Positions 25,448 through 33,867 of a stretch of 52,399 nucleotides of DNA are shown in pieces. The stretch spans positions 1-52,399 of the forward strand of contig JBBATZ010000024.1 of the NCBI GenBank assembly GCA_040398425.1, given 5' to 3'. This stretch comes from UBA7672 sp040398425. Its GTDB lineage: Bacteria; Pseudomonadota; Alphaproteobacteria; Caulobacterales; Hyphomonadaceae. The notes below the pieces were generated by a model, which was not told where the DNA came from, made no database searches, and saw only the letters and a program-made list of their open reading frames with translations. The number at the start of each line of letters is the position of its first letter. Position 1 is the first letter of the stretch. The translations under genes were made by a program, and so were the position numbers.

Positions 25448-25588
25448 ACTCCTCTCCCCCTTGCGGGGAGGGGGCAGGGCGAGGGGGGGGGCGGTTCAAT
25501 CGGCGAGATGCTGCTTGATCTCAGACTGCAGGAAGCGCTGAGAAGCCCCCCACCCCTGCCCCCTCCCCACAAGGGGGAGGAGGTGAGC
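25448..25588. repeat. large inverted repeat with CT/GA-rich arms
   Basis: Two arms of about 40 bases (25448-25492 and 25545-25588) are near-perfect reverse complements. Both share a CTCCCCCTTG(C/T)GGGGAGGGGGCAGGG core and are separated by about 52 bases. Each arm also contains its own small hairpin (CCCCCTTGCGGGGAGGG). This is a dispersed extragenic repeat type seen in many alphaproteobacteria, in the gap between hemF and purN. Confidence 0.75.
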
Positions 25589-25615
25589 AACAGCAAACTC
25601 ACGCGCTCCAAGTGA

Positions 25616-26257
25616 TCAGCGCGGCGCGAACAGCCGCACCTCAACCCCATCCACCACAACCGTCTCCATCACCCGCGTCCCGCCCTTGCGCGCCACCGCC
25701 GCGAGACAACGCGGATAGAGCAGGTGCTCCGCCTTCAGCACGCGCGCCGCCAGCGCGTCCGGCGTATCGCCCGGCAGCACATCGATCTCGGCCCGACCAA
25801 TGGCCGGCCCTTCATCCACGCCCGCCGTCACCTGATGCACCGTGCAGCCATGCACCGTGTCGCCCGCAGCCAGACACCGCGCATGCGTATCCACCCCCGG
25901 ATACTTCGGCAGCAGGGACGGGTGGATGTTGATCAGCTTGCCCGCCCACGCATTCACGAACCACGGCGTCAGCACGCGCATGAATCCTGCCAGCGCGATC
26001 AGCTCAACGCCCGCCGCGCGCAACTCCGCATCGACAGCGCGCTCGAACGCCTCCCGGTCCTTGCCATGGATCTTGTGATCAACCGCCGCCGTCTTCACGC
26101 CGAACGCCGCGGCTCGCGCGAGCCCACCCGCATCCGGCTTGTTCGACAGCACCAGCACAGGCTCGCACGGCCAGGCCGGATCAGCGGCCGCCTTCAGCAG
26201 CGCTTCCATGTTGGAGCCGCGCCCCGAAATCAGAATACCGAGCCGCGCCCGACTCAC
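25616..26257 (-). CDS. purN: phosphoribosylglycinamide formyltransferase
   Basis: A 213-residue enzyme of purine synthesis that transfers a formyl group from 10-formyl-tetrahydrofolate to GAR. Phosphate-binding ISGRGSNMEAL and the catalytic Asn110, His112 and Asp148 (KLINIHPSLLPKYPG and VTAGVDEGPA) are present. The GTG at 26257 is chosen because the protein then starts like homologues (VSRARLGILISGRGSN) and AGGAT lies upstream; the longer frame runs back into purM. It is ten bases downstream of purM, in the same transcript. Confidence 0.95.
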   Translation of the reverse strand: MSRARLGILISGRGSNMEALLKAAADPAWPCEPVLVLSNKPDAGGLARAAAFGVKTAAVDHKIHGKDREAFERAVDAELRAAGVELIALAGFMRVLTPWFVNAWAGKLINIHPSLLPKYPGVDTHARCLAAGDTVHGCTVHQVTAGVDEGPAIGRAEIDVLPGDTPDALAARVLKAEHLLYPRCLAAVARKGGTRVMETVVVDGVEVRLFAPR

Positions 26258-26267
26258 CTGCCGATCC

Positions 26268-27299
26268 TCACGCGCTTGCCAGTTCGCCGATGACGAAGGC
26301 GTTCTCGCCTTCATTGGCCAGACGCTCCATCAGCGGCATCGCGACCGCCGGATCGACCGCCATCACAATGCCGATGCCGCAATTGAACGTGCGCCGCATC
26401 TCGTCGTCCGTCAGCCCGCCGACTTCCTGCAGCCATCCAAACACCGGCGGCAGTTTCCATGCCTTGTAGTCGATCTTCGGTACGAGATGATCCGGCAACA
26501 TCCGCGGCGTGTTCTCGGTCAGCCCGCCGCCCGTGATATGCGCCAGCCCCTTGATGCGCTTGTTGCGGATCAGCGGCAGCAACGCTTTCACATAGATCTT
26601 CGTCGGGGCCAGCAACGCTGAGCCCAACGTCTTGCCTGCCTCGAACGGGGCGGGATCTTCCAGCTTCAGCCCGCTCCGCTCCACGATCTTGCGGATCAGC
26701 GAATAACCATTCGAATGCGGACCGGACGAAGCGATGGCCACGAGCAGGTCTCCGACCTTCATGTCGTCAGTCTTCGGCAGGATGTCCTCGCGCTCGACAC
26801 CGCCGACCACAAAGCCGGCGAGATCATAATGACCCGGCGCGTACATGCCCGGCATCTCGGCCGTCTCTCCGCCCACCAGCGTGCAGCCTGCCTGACGGCA
26901 GCCTTCTGCAATCCCGGTCACAACCTTCGCGCCCGTACCCTTGTCGAGCTTCCCCGTCGCAAAGTAGTCGAGGAAGAACAAAGGCTCCGCGCCCTGAGCC
27001 AGCACGTCGTTGACGCACATGGCCACCAGGTCGATCCCGATCGTTTCGTGTCTACCGGTTGCAAAGGCGAGCATCAGCTTGGTGCCGACGCCATCAGTAC
27101 CCGAAACGAGCACCGGGTCCTTGAACCCCGCCGCCTTCAGGTCGAACAGCCCGCCGAAACCGCCCAGCGCGCCATCGGCACCCGGCCGGCGCGTCGAGGC
27201 TGCCAGCGGCTTGATCGCGTCCACAAGCGCGTCGCCTTCGTCGATGTCGACGCCAGCGTCGCGATAGGTCAGGGGCGTCTTGGAATCCGAGCCTGTCAT
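26268..27299 (-). CDS. purM: phosphoribosylformylglycinamidine cyclo-ligase
   Basis: A 343-residue AIR synthetase, the step after FGAM in purine synthesis. Characteristic blocks are TYRDAGVDIDEGDALVDAIKPLAAST, LVSGTDGVGTKLMLAFATGRHETIGIDLVAMCVNDVLAQGAEPLFFLDYFATGKLD, VGGETAEMPGMYAPGHYDLAGFVVG and HITGGGLTENTPRMLP. Complete, no lesion. It forms a two-gene unit with purN, and diverges from the DUF2066 gene across about 100 bases that must hold both promoters. Confidence 0.96.
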   Translation of the reverse strand: MTGSDSKTPLTYRDAGVDIDEGDALVDAIKPLAASTRRPGADGALGGFGGLFDLKAAGFKDPVLVSGTDGVGTKLMLAFATGRHETIGIDLVAMCVNDVLAQGAEPLFFLDYFATGKLDKGTGAKVVTGIAEGCRQAGCTLVGGETAEMPGMYAPGHYDLAGFVVGGVEREDILPKTDDMKVGDLLVAIASSGPHSNGYSLIRKIVERSGLKLEDPAPFEAGKTLGSALLAPTKIYVKALLPLIRNKRIKGLAHITGGGLTENTPRMLPDHLVPKIDYKAWKLPPVFGWLQEVGGLTDDEMRRTFNCGIGIVMAVDPAVAMPLMERLANEGENAFVIGELASA

Positions 27300-27402
27300 G
27301 CGCCGCCACTAACACGATAACTCGGGGTATCGCCAGCATGGCAAAGCGTTCATGCACAACCTGCCTTACAATGGCCGGAAGCCGCTGATACGTATGCCCG
27401 CC

Positions 27403-28455
27403 ATGAAGAAAATCGCCAGATTCGTTGCCCTCGCAGTTGCGTCCGCCGTCGTGGCGGGCAGTGCATTCGCCCAGAACCCGGTCTACCGGGTTCGCGACCT
27501 TGTGGTCGATGCTGTGGCGCCCAGCGCCGCCGACGCCAGTCTGCAAGGCAGGAACGCCGCCCGCCTCGTCGGCGCACAGCGCCTGATCGAACGGCTGACC
27601 CTGCCGGAAGATCGCGCCTCGGCCCGCTCGCCCCTAGAAGCCTCCGCTGTCGCCCAGCTCTATCGCAGCTATCAGACGCAAGGTGAAATGAAGAGCTCGT
27701 CGGTCTCGGGCGGCATCCGCGCAACCGGACTCGTCACGTGGACATTCGAGGATGACCGCGTCCGCGCCTATCTCGACCAGCGTGGCGTCGCTTACGTCGA
27801 CAACCAGGCCGCCACGTCCCTCATCGTTCCGGTCGCGGCCTCCAACGTCAACGCCGCTGACTGGGGCGCGCAGTGGGTCACGCGCGGCGCATCCGGCATC
27901 ACCGGCAAGTCGGACGAAACCTCGCTCGCGCCGTATGTGGGCTCCACCCAATCGTGGACCCAGCGTCCGACCACCAACGATATTCAAGCCGAACTGACCC
28001 GCACCCGCACCGAACATGGCGTCATCGCCGAAGCCTACATGCAGGGCCCCCAATACTATGTCCGCCTGACTGACATGCGCCCGACGGTTCCCAATCCGGT
28101 GATCGGCGTCGTCGGTCCGTTCATCAGTCTGTCGTCCGCTCAATCCGGTGCGGTGTCAGAGCTCGAACGCGCCTGGAAAATGGCGTCCGTCGTGCGATCC
28201 GTCGGCGCGACCAGCGTCTCGCTGACCGCCCAGTTCGAGGACATCCAGCAGTGGACCCGCATCCGCAAGGGTCTGGAAAACTCGCGCCTCGTGCGCGACC
28301 TCAATGTCGAGTCGATCTCGATCTCCGGCGCCGACATTACCTTCTCCTATGGCGGCCGCCCCGAGCAGCTCGCGTCCGACCTGCGCTCGCGTGGCGTCGA
28401 CCTCCGCAATGCGCCCGGTGGCGGCTGGGTGCTTCTGGTAGCTGGAGCGCAATGA
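27403..28455 (+). CDS. exported DUF2066 domain protein
   Basis: A protein of 350 residues starting MKKIARFVALAVASAVVAGSAFAQ, a Sec signal peptide. The mature region carries the DUF2066 pattern VYRVRDLVVDAVAPSAADASLQGRNAARLVGAQRLIERLTLP near its start, then Gln-, Ser- and Thr-rich strands and a late DLNVESISISGADITFSYGGRPEQLASDLRSRGVDL. Function unknown; in this lineage it regularly precedes hdaA. In-frame ATGs at 27352 and 27394 exist, but the signal peptide argues for 27403. The stop overlaps the ATG of hdaA (ATGA). Confidence 0.85.
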   Translation: MKKIARFVALAVASAVVAGSAFAQNPVYRVRDLVVDAVAPSAADASLQGRNAARLVGAQRLIERLTLPEDRASARSPLEASAVAQLYRSYQTQGEMKSSSVSGGIRATGLVTWTFEDDRVRAYLDQRGVAYVDNQAATSLIVPVAASNVNAADWGAQWVTRGASGITGKSDETSLAPYVGSTQSWTQRPTTNDIQAELTRTRTEHGVIAEAYMQGPQYYVRLTDMRPTVPNPVIGVVGPFISLSSAQSGAVSELERAWKMASVVRSVGATSVSLTAQFEDIQQWTRIRKGLENSRLVRDLNVESISISGADITFSYGGRPEQLASDLRSRGVDLRNAPGGGWVLLVAGAQ

Positions 28456-29135
28456 GTAACGGCCGGCACGCCAGCCAGCTGTTCCTGGACTTCCCGAAGG
28501 CGGATCCTGACAGCCGTCCCGTGATCGAAACGGGGTCGTATGCCGGCGCGCTCGTCGCGCTGCGCCGCTGGCGTCACTGGCCCGGCCAGCAGTTCGCGCT
28601 GATTGGCGAGCGGCAATCAGGCCGCACGCGTCTCCTCACCGTATGGGCCGCCGACGCAGGCGCCGCCCTCGTGACGGGCGCGGCCCTCGCAGAAGCCGGC
28701 ATGGACGAGATCGCCCGCCTATCCGTCTCCGCGCTTGCGATCGACGACGCCGATCATCCCGCCGCCAGCCTTGGCCTCCTCGCCGCACTCAACCTCTGCC
28801 GGGACCGGGGCGCCCCCGTCCTTCTGGCCGGGCAGGCGGAACCCGCTGGATGGTTCACCACCCCGCCGGATCTCCGCTCCCGCCTCGCCGCCATGCCGGT
28901 CGCTCGCATTGAAGCCCCCGATGACGCAACGCTCGCCGCCCGCCTGCGCGAGGAATGCGCCCTGCGACACCTTATTTTACCAGCAGAATCAGTTAATTAC
29001 CTCGCCCAACGCATGGAGCCGTCGTGGGAGGCGGTCACGCGCGTTGCCGACGAAATCGCCCGAACGCCGGGCAGGGCGGAGGGGTTGCGGTCAGCCCGCG
29101 CGGCGCTGGTCGCCCTCGGCATGGACCCCGGCTGA
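28452..29135 (+). CDS. hdaA: HdaA, regulatory inactivator of DnaA
   Basis: A 227-residue DnaA-like AAA+ protein without a DNA-binding domain. An N-terminal clamp-binding motif QLFLDF (residues 9-14) should tether it to the DNA polymerase sliding clamp. P-loop-like FALIGERQSGRTRLLTVWA and an acidic Walker B region LAIDDADH follow. Hda proteins promote hydrolysis of ATP bound to DnaA and so limit re-initiation of replication. The Walker A motif is altered (GERQSGRT), normal for Hda homologues. It is coupled to the DUF2066 gene by ATGA overlap and followed by ppk, the arrangement known from Caulobacter. Confidence 0.9.
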   Translation: MSNGRHASQLFLDFPKADPDSRPVIETGSYAGALVALRRWRHWPGQQFALIGERQSGRTRLLTVWAADAGAALVTGAALAEAGMDEIARLSVSALAIDDADHPAASLGLLAALNLCRDRGAPVLLAGQAEPAGWFTTPPDLRSRLAAMPVARIEAPDDATLAARLREECALRHLILPAESVNYLAQRMEPSWEAVTRVADEIARTPGRAEGLRSARAALVALGMDPG

Positions 29136-29230
29136 GTGAGTTCGGCTGACTGGCCGCAAAACATCCGTAATGTGTTGATGATAAACAGCTTGCTCACGAC
29201 CGGCACAAGACCGGCCGAAAACACTGGGCG

Positions 29231-31477
29231 ATGATGGCAAAACGATCGGTCAAATCCGAACCCACCGTACGTATGCGCAAGACAGCGCCTCGACGTGTGC
29301 GCAAGACGGCTTCCAAACCGGTCGCAAGACCTGTCGACAAGCATGTCGGCGTTACTTCGCCCCTCGCCAACGCGCCCGAGCGTTTCTTCAACCGCGAACT
29401 CAGCTGGCTGAAGTTCAACTCCCGCGTCCTCGAGGAGGCTGAGAACCGGCGCCATCCGCTGCTTGAGCGCCTGCGCTTCATCTCGATCTCTGCCAGCAAC
29501 CTCGACGAATTCTATTCCGTGCGCGTGGCCGGCCTGCGCCAGCAGGTGCGCGGCGGTATCACCAAGATCAGCTCGGACGGCCTTTCCGCCCAGCAACAGC
29601 TGCAGCAGATCGACGCCGAAGCCGGCCTTCTCATGGCCGAGCAGCAGCGCATCTGGACCTCAATCCGCGCCGAAATGCGCCACGCCGGTCTCGCCGTCCT
29701 CGACGCCATCGAACTCAGCGACGTCGATCGCGACTGGCTGCGCGCCCGTTTCTTGGAGCGCGTATTCCCGGTCCTGACGCCGCTCGCCATCGACCCGTCG
29801 CACCCATTCCCGTTCCTGCCGAACCAGGGTTTCGCCGTCGGCTTCTCGCTTCACCGTCAGTCCGACAGCGTAAAGCTGCGTGCGCTGGTCCCGATCCCGA
29901 CATCGGTCGAGCGTTTCATTGAACTGCCGGCCGACGGCGCCACCCGCCGCTTCATCGCGCTTGAAGACGTCATCACGCTTTTCCTCGATGCCTTGTTCCC
30001 CGACTGCGTCTCCAAGGGTCGCTGTATGCTGCGCGTCATCCGCGACAGTGACATCGAGATCGAGGAAGAGGCGGAAGACCTCGTCCGCGAATTCGAGATC
30101 CTGCTGAAACAGCGCCGCCGCGGCCGCATCGTCCGCCTCAAGATCGAACGCAGCGCGCCTGAGGACCTCAAGGCCTTCTTCATCGCCGAGATCGAAGCCG
30201 AACCCATCGACGTCGTCGAGGTCGAAGGCATCATGGGCATGAACCAGCTGCGCGAGCTGATTGTCGATGGTCGCCCCGAGCTTGTCTTCCCGCCCTTCGA
30301 GCCGCGCTTCCCCGAGCGTGTCCGCGAACACAACGGCGACATCTTCGCCGCCATCCGCGTCAAGGACATCCTCGTCCACCACCCCTATGAATCGTTCGAC
30401 GTGGTCGCACAGTTCTTGCGCCAGGCCGCGCGCGACCCTGAAGTCGTCGCCGTCAAGCAGACGCTCTACCGAACGTCCAAGAACTCGCCCATCGTCGCCG
30501 CCCTGATCGAGGCCGCCGAAGCCGGCAAGAACGTCACCGCGCTGGTCGAACTCAAGGCCCGGTTCGACGAAGAGGCCAACCTCCGCCTTGCGCGCGACAT
30601 GGAGCGCGCCGGCGTGCAGGTTGTCTACGGCTTCATCGAATTGAAGACGCACGCCAAGGTGTCGCTGGTCATCCGCCGCGAGCAGGGATCCTTGCGCGCC
30701 TACACCCATGTCGGCACTGGCAACTACCACCCGATCACCGCGCGCATCTACGACGACCTCTCGCTCTTCACCGCAAATGAAGCGATCGGTCGGGACGCCG
30801 GGCGTCTCTTCAACTATGTCACCGGCTATTCGAAGCCGGCTCACATGGAAGCCATGGCCATCTCGCCTTTCGGCATAAAATCGACCCTAGTCGCGCTGAT
30901 CGAGGACGAGATTGCTCACGCGAAGGCCGGCCGCCCGGCGCAGATATGGGCCAAGCTCAACGCGCTGGTCGACGAGACGATCATTGATGCGCTCTACAAG
31001 GCGAGTCAGTCGGGCGTGCAGATCCAGCTGATCGTGCGGGGCATCTGCTGCCTGCGCCCCGGCGTTCCCGGCCTGTCGGAGAACATTGAAGTCCGCTCCG
31101 TTGTGGGCCGCTTCCTCGAGCACGCCCGAATCGTCTGCTTCGGCGCGGGCGCCGGCCTGCCGTCGGACGAGGCGAAGGTGTTTATAACTTCCGCCGACTG
31201 GATGCAGCGGAACCTCGATCGTCGTGTCGAAACGCTCACACCGATCAGGAATCCGACCGTGCACAATCAGGTTCTCGACCAGATCATGCTGGCGAACCTG
31301 AATGACACCGCACAAAGCTGGACGTTGCGCCCGGATGGAAGCTATGTGCGTAACGCGGCGGGCAAGGGCGCACAGCCCTTCTCGGCGCACGACTACTTCC
31401 TCGAAAACCCCAGCCTCTCTGGCCGGGGCAACGCGCTGCGGCTGGCGACGCCACCGGAGCTCAAGCCCAGGGACTGA
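29231..31477 (+). CDS. ppk: polyphosphate kinase 1
   Basis: A 748-residue polyphosphate kinase, which reversibly makes polyphosphate from ATP. Clear landmarks are RFFNRELSWLKFNSRVLEEA, RFISISASNLDEFYSVRVAGL, PLAIDPSHPFPFLPNQGFAVG and the phospho-histidine region AYTHVGTGNYHPITARIYDDLSLFTA, followed by LIVRGICCLRPGVPGLSENIEVRSVVGRFLEHARI. An Arg/Lys-rich N-terminal extension of about 45 residues precedes the catalytic fold. A 95-base gap separates it from hdaA, so it may have its own promoter. The adjacent ATGs at 29231 and 29234 are equally possible. Confidence 0.95.
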   Translation: MMAKRSVKSEPTVRMRKTAPRRVRKTASKPVARPVDKHVGVTSPLANAPERFFNRELSWLKFNSRVLEEAENRRHPLLERLRFISISASNLDEFYSVRVAGLRQQVRGGITKISSDGLSAQQQLQQIDAEAGLLMAEQQRIWTSIRAEMRHAGLAVLDAIELSDVDRDWLRARFLERVFPVLTPLAIDPSHPFPFLPNQGFAVGFSLHRQSDSVKLRALVPIPTSVERFIELPADGATRRFIALEDVITLFLDALFPDCVSKGRCMLRVIRDSDIEIEEEAEDLVREFEILLKQRRRGRIVRLKIERSAPEDLKAFFIAEIEAEPIDVVEVEGIMGMNQLRELIVDGRPELVFPPFEPRFPERVREHNGDIFAAIRVKDILVHHPYESFDVVAQFLRQAARDPEVVAVKQTLYRTSKNSPIVAALIEAAEAGKNVTALVELKARFDEEANLRLARDMERAGVQVVYGFIELKTHAKVSLVIRREQGSLRAYTHVGTGNYHPITARIYDDLSLFTANEAIGRDAGRLFNYVTGYSKPAHMEAMAISPFGIKSTLVALIEDEIAHAKAGRPAQIWAKLNALVDETIIDALYKASQSGVQIQLIVRGICCLRPGVPGLSENIEVRSVVGRFLEHARIVCFGAGAGLPSDEAKVFITSADWMQRNLDRRVETLTPIRNPTVHNQVLDQIMLANLNDTAQSWTLRPDGSYVRNAAGKGAQPFSAHDYFLENPSLSGRGNALRLATPPELKPRD

Positions 31478-31478
31478 C

Positions 31479-31496
31479 GCCGGCCCGATCCGGCGC
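31479..31496. other. hairpin between ppk and ppx
   Basis: CGCCGG and CCGGCG, a perfect six-base stem with a six-base loop, lie directly after the ppk stop at 31477 and about 25 bases before the likely ppx start. No T-run follows, so it is not a standard terminator; it may adjust ppx expression or protect the ppk end of the transcript. Confidence 0.35.
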
Positions 31497-31532
31497 AGCA
31501 CTGGGACCAGACAGGGACCAGTGGCCTCACGT

Positions 31533-33020
31533 ATGACCTTGCCTGCAATCACCCGATCGAAGAGCAGCGGCAAACCTGTCCGCTGGCGGCGCGTCGGCGT
31601 GATGGATGTCGGCTCTAACTCCGTGCGTCTGGTGGTCTACGATGTGCGCGGTCGCGCCATGCAGCCGCGTTTCAACGAAAAGGTTCTCGCCGGTCTCGGC
31701 CGCAGTCTCGGCGCCACCGGCCAGTTGCACAAAGAGGGCGTCGATATCGCGATCGCCGCGCTCTCGCGCTTTGCCTCGATCACGCGCGCCCAGAAGGTGG
31801 AAGCACTGTTCCCCTTCGCGACCGCTGCCGTGCGCGACGCCGCTGACGGGCAGGAATTCGTTGACCGCGTCAAAAAGGAAACCGGCGTCACGCTGCGCAT
31901 TCTCTCCGGTGATGACGAAGCGCGTTTCGCCGCCGAAGGCGTGCTCGCCGGAACGCCGGGCGTCGATGGCGTCGCTGGGGATCTCGGCGGCTCCAGCCTC
32001 GAACTCGCGCGTCTCACCGCTGGCAGATACGAAGGCGGCTCCACCTATCCGCTCGGCCCCTTCGCCCTCGATACCGGCGCGGGTTTCACCGAAGACAAGA
32101 TCATGTCGCGCGTGAAGGACGTGCTGTCCGGCTCGCCCGAACTCAAGAAGTCCGGCGATGTCTTCTTCGCTGTCGGCGGCGCATGGCGCGCCATCGGCAC
32201 GCTGCACATGGAGCTTACGCGCGCTCCGCTGCACATGCTGCAGAACTACGAGATGGACGCGCCGGAACTCCTGAAACTGCTGGGCGACATCATCAGCGGC
32301 AAGAAACACACCGAACTCATGCAGGAAGTCGCCCGCAAGCGCGCCGCCACCATTCCCTTTGCCGCCGCCGTGCTCAAGAACGTCATCGAGATCGGGAAGT
32401 TCAAGACCGTTATGATCTCGTCCTACGGCGTTCGCGAAGGCATCATCTTCGACAGCCTCGACATGGCTGAACGCCAGGAAGATCCGCTCGATGCCGGCAT
32501 CGATGTGCTGATCCCCGACGAACAGGCCGCCGAATTCGGTCGCGCCCTCGCCGAATGGACGTCTGAAGCTGCACCTTACACGCTGAACCCGCGCCTCTCG
32601 GCGGCCGCCTGCCGCCTCGTCGATATCGGCGCGCTGTTGCACCCCGACCACCGTGCGGACCTCGCCTTCGATCTCGTCGCCCGTGCGCCACTTCCCGGCC
32701 TCAGCCATCGCGATCGCGCCGCTCTCGCACTTGCAGTCGCCTCACGGTTCAAGCGCGGCGTGCGCAATGATGTCAGCGAAAAACTGCTGGACCCGAACCT
32801 CGCGGGCAGGGCGCGCGCCCTTGGCGCCCTCATGCGCCTCGCTGCAGATTTCTCGGGCCGCTCCGCCGCCCTGCTCAAGCATGCAAAACTCACCTGCGAC
32901 GGCGATACTCTCACGCTCCGCGTCGCCGCACCCTATCGCGCACTCGTCTCCGAGTCCGTTGAACGACGACTCGAACAGGCTGCCGACGAACTCGACATGG
33001 ACTACGCGCTCATAAGTTGA
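31533..33020 (+). CDS. ppx: exopolyphosphatase / GppA-type phosphatase
   Basis: A protein of about 495 residues in the Ppx/GppA family of the actin-like ATPase superfamily. It begins GVMDVGSNSVRLVVYDVRG (phosphate-1 motif). Other blocks are ALFPFATAAVRDAADGQEFVDRVKKETG, VAGDLGGSSLELARL and FFAVGGAWRAIGTLHM. The long C-terminal part contains an HD-like helical domain (AACRLVDIGALLHPDHRADLAFDLVARAPLPGLSHRDRAALALA). It should degrade polyphosphate or pppGpp, balancing ppk. The start is uncertain between GTG 31521, which has GGGA a few bases upstream, and ATG 31533. It follows ppk and is likely co-transcribed. Confidence 0.9.
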   Translation: MTLPAITRSKSSGKPVRWRRVGVMDVGSNSVRLVVYDVRGRAMQPRFNEKVLAGLGRSLGATGQLHKEGVDIAIAALSRFASITRAQKVEALFPFATAAVRDAADGQEFVDRVKKETGVTLRILSGDDEARFAAEGVLAGTPGVDGVAGDLGGSSLELARLTAGRYEGGSTYPLGPFALDTGAGFTEDKIMSRVKDVLSGSPELKKSGDVFFAVGGAWRAIGTLHMELTRAPLHMLQNYEMDAPELLKLLGDIISGKKHTELMQEVARKRAATIPFAAAVLKNVIEIGKFKTVMISSYGVREGIIFDSLDMAERQEDPLDAGIDVLIPDEQAAEFGRALAEWTSEAAPYTLNPRLSAAACRLVDIGALLHPDHRADLAFDLVARAPLPGLSHRDRAALALAVASRFKRGVRNDVSEKLLDPNLAGRARALGALMRLAADFSGRSAALLKHAKLTCDGDTLTLRVAAPYRALVSESVERRLEQAADELDMDYALIS

Positions 33021-33049
33021 GGGGCGTCGACGCCCGCCCAATCAGTGCT

Positions 33050-33090
33050 TGTCATCCCGCGCGCGAGCGGGAACCCAGGAGCGACACGCG
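33050..33090. repeat. palindromic repeat, GTCATTCCCG family, copy 2
   Basis: TGTCATCCCGC GCGCG AGCGGGAACCCA forms a hairpin (TCCCGC/GCGGGA) and ends in the same GGGAACCCA..TCGC-like tail as the element at 5328-5440, read on the other strand. Dispersed extragenic element, second visible copy. Confidence 0.55.
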
Positions 33091-33104
33091 CCGCCGCATC
33101 TTCA

Positions 33105-33227
33105 TCCGCTCATCCCGACGAACGTCGGGATCCAGGAACGGTGCTACCGCAGGAACAAGCTTGAAGCTGCAAGCCGGGATAAGTTTTGCCCTCCGCACTG
33201 GATTCCGACGTTCGTCGGGATGAGCGG
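33105..33227. repeat. inverted pair of ATCCCGAC hairpins (BIME-like)
   Basis: Hairpin one spans 33112-33131: ATCCCGAC-GAAC-GTCGGGAT. Hairpin two spans 33202-33221: ATTCCGAC-GTTC-GTCGGGAT. Their flanks (CCGCTC... and ...GAGCGG; CCAGG and CACTGG) show that the two are about 30-base copies in opposite orientation, 60-70 bases apart, like a REP doublet. Confidence 0.7.
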
Positions 33228-33587
33228 CTTTTGCGACGGCCCAAACCAGGCTTATCCGCCGAATCTGCACACGCGCATTTTGACAGACCTCAGCAATTCC
33301 AACGGCTTACCGCGAAAACAGCCCCGAAAATCGTTCTCTCAATCCTGCACTTTCGATTCCGTAGGATACTTCGCTCATCCATCTCGCAGGAGGGCAGTCG
33401 CGCAACTGTTCAACGGCGCGGGATTTGACACAGATGAGCGTGAAGAGCCCGTGCGTGTTGCTGTATGGCTAAGGATGGGAGTGTTCGAGGGATCGCGGCT
33501 GAACATCCGCTACCTCCACGTCGGCTGCGACAATAGGCGCAGGCGGATGAAAAACCCCGATGCTACGCCGCCACCGTAGACCATCTG

Positions 33588-33678
33588 CCGGGGACGCGGG
33601 ATCCGCGCTTTCCCTTGTCTACCGGTAGCTCCGAGCAATCGGTGCAGCCGAACCACGCGGGGCATCCCGCGTCCCCGG
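33588..33678. repeat. 15-bp perfect inverted repeat
   Basis: Arms CCGGGGACGCGGGAT (33588-33602) and ATCCCGCGTCCCCGG (33664-33678) are perfect reverse complements around about 61 bases. The flanks add partial pairing. There is no gene inside. Confidence 0.65.
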
Positions 33679-33759
33679 CCCTCCATCGTTTCGGAGACCC
33701 AGAGCTACAGCATCCCTGACGGCATGGCCGGTCCGAGTGCGGGCTTGTGCGCGTGTACC

Positions 33760-33777
33760 GCCGGGCTCCCGCCCGGC
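33760..33777. repeat. GCCGGGC hairpin repeat, copy 2
   Basis: GCCGGGC-TCCC-GCCCGGC, the exact reverse complement of the hairpin at 9465-9482. It supports a dispersed extragenic element in this genome. Confidence 0.6.
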
Positions 33778-33867
33778 AGTCGCTGCAAGGCAGCGAGCCT
33801 GTTGGATCAAGTGCGCGGCATACGCGCCCAGCTGCCGGGCGGGCGCATCAGCGCGCGGTTTGAGAAC

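Larger units (their letters stand above)
33021..33867. other. gene-free intergenic stretch rich in palindromic repeats
   Basis: I find no convincing gene here. The stretch is a patchwork of short inverted repeats described separately: a GTCATCCCGC element, an inverted pair of ATCCCGAC hairpins, a 15-base inverted repeat, and a GCCGGGC hairpin. Open frames crossing it, for instance one on the plus strand around 33049-33579, encode peptides such as WIPTFVGM that merely translate the repeat. The middle part (33240-33560) shows no recognisable feature. Confidence 0.7.

Noticed and set aside
33049..33579. Plus-strand open frame of 176 codons in the repeat-rich gap
   Set aside because: Its recognisable segments (IPTNVGIQ, WIPTFVGM) are translations of the extragenic hairpin repeats; no ribosome site or domain.
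33619..33810. Small minus-strand frame between repeats
   Set aside because: It consists of repeat-derived and Arg/Ala-rich sequence without any gene-like feature.
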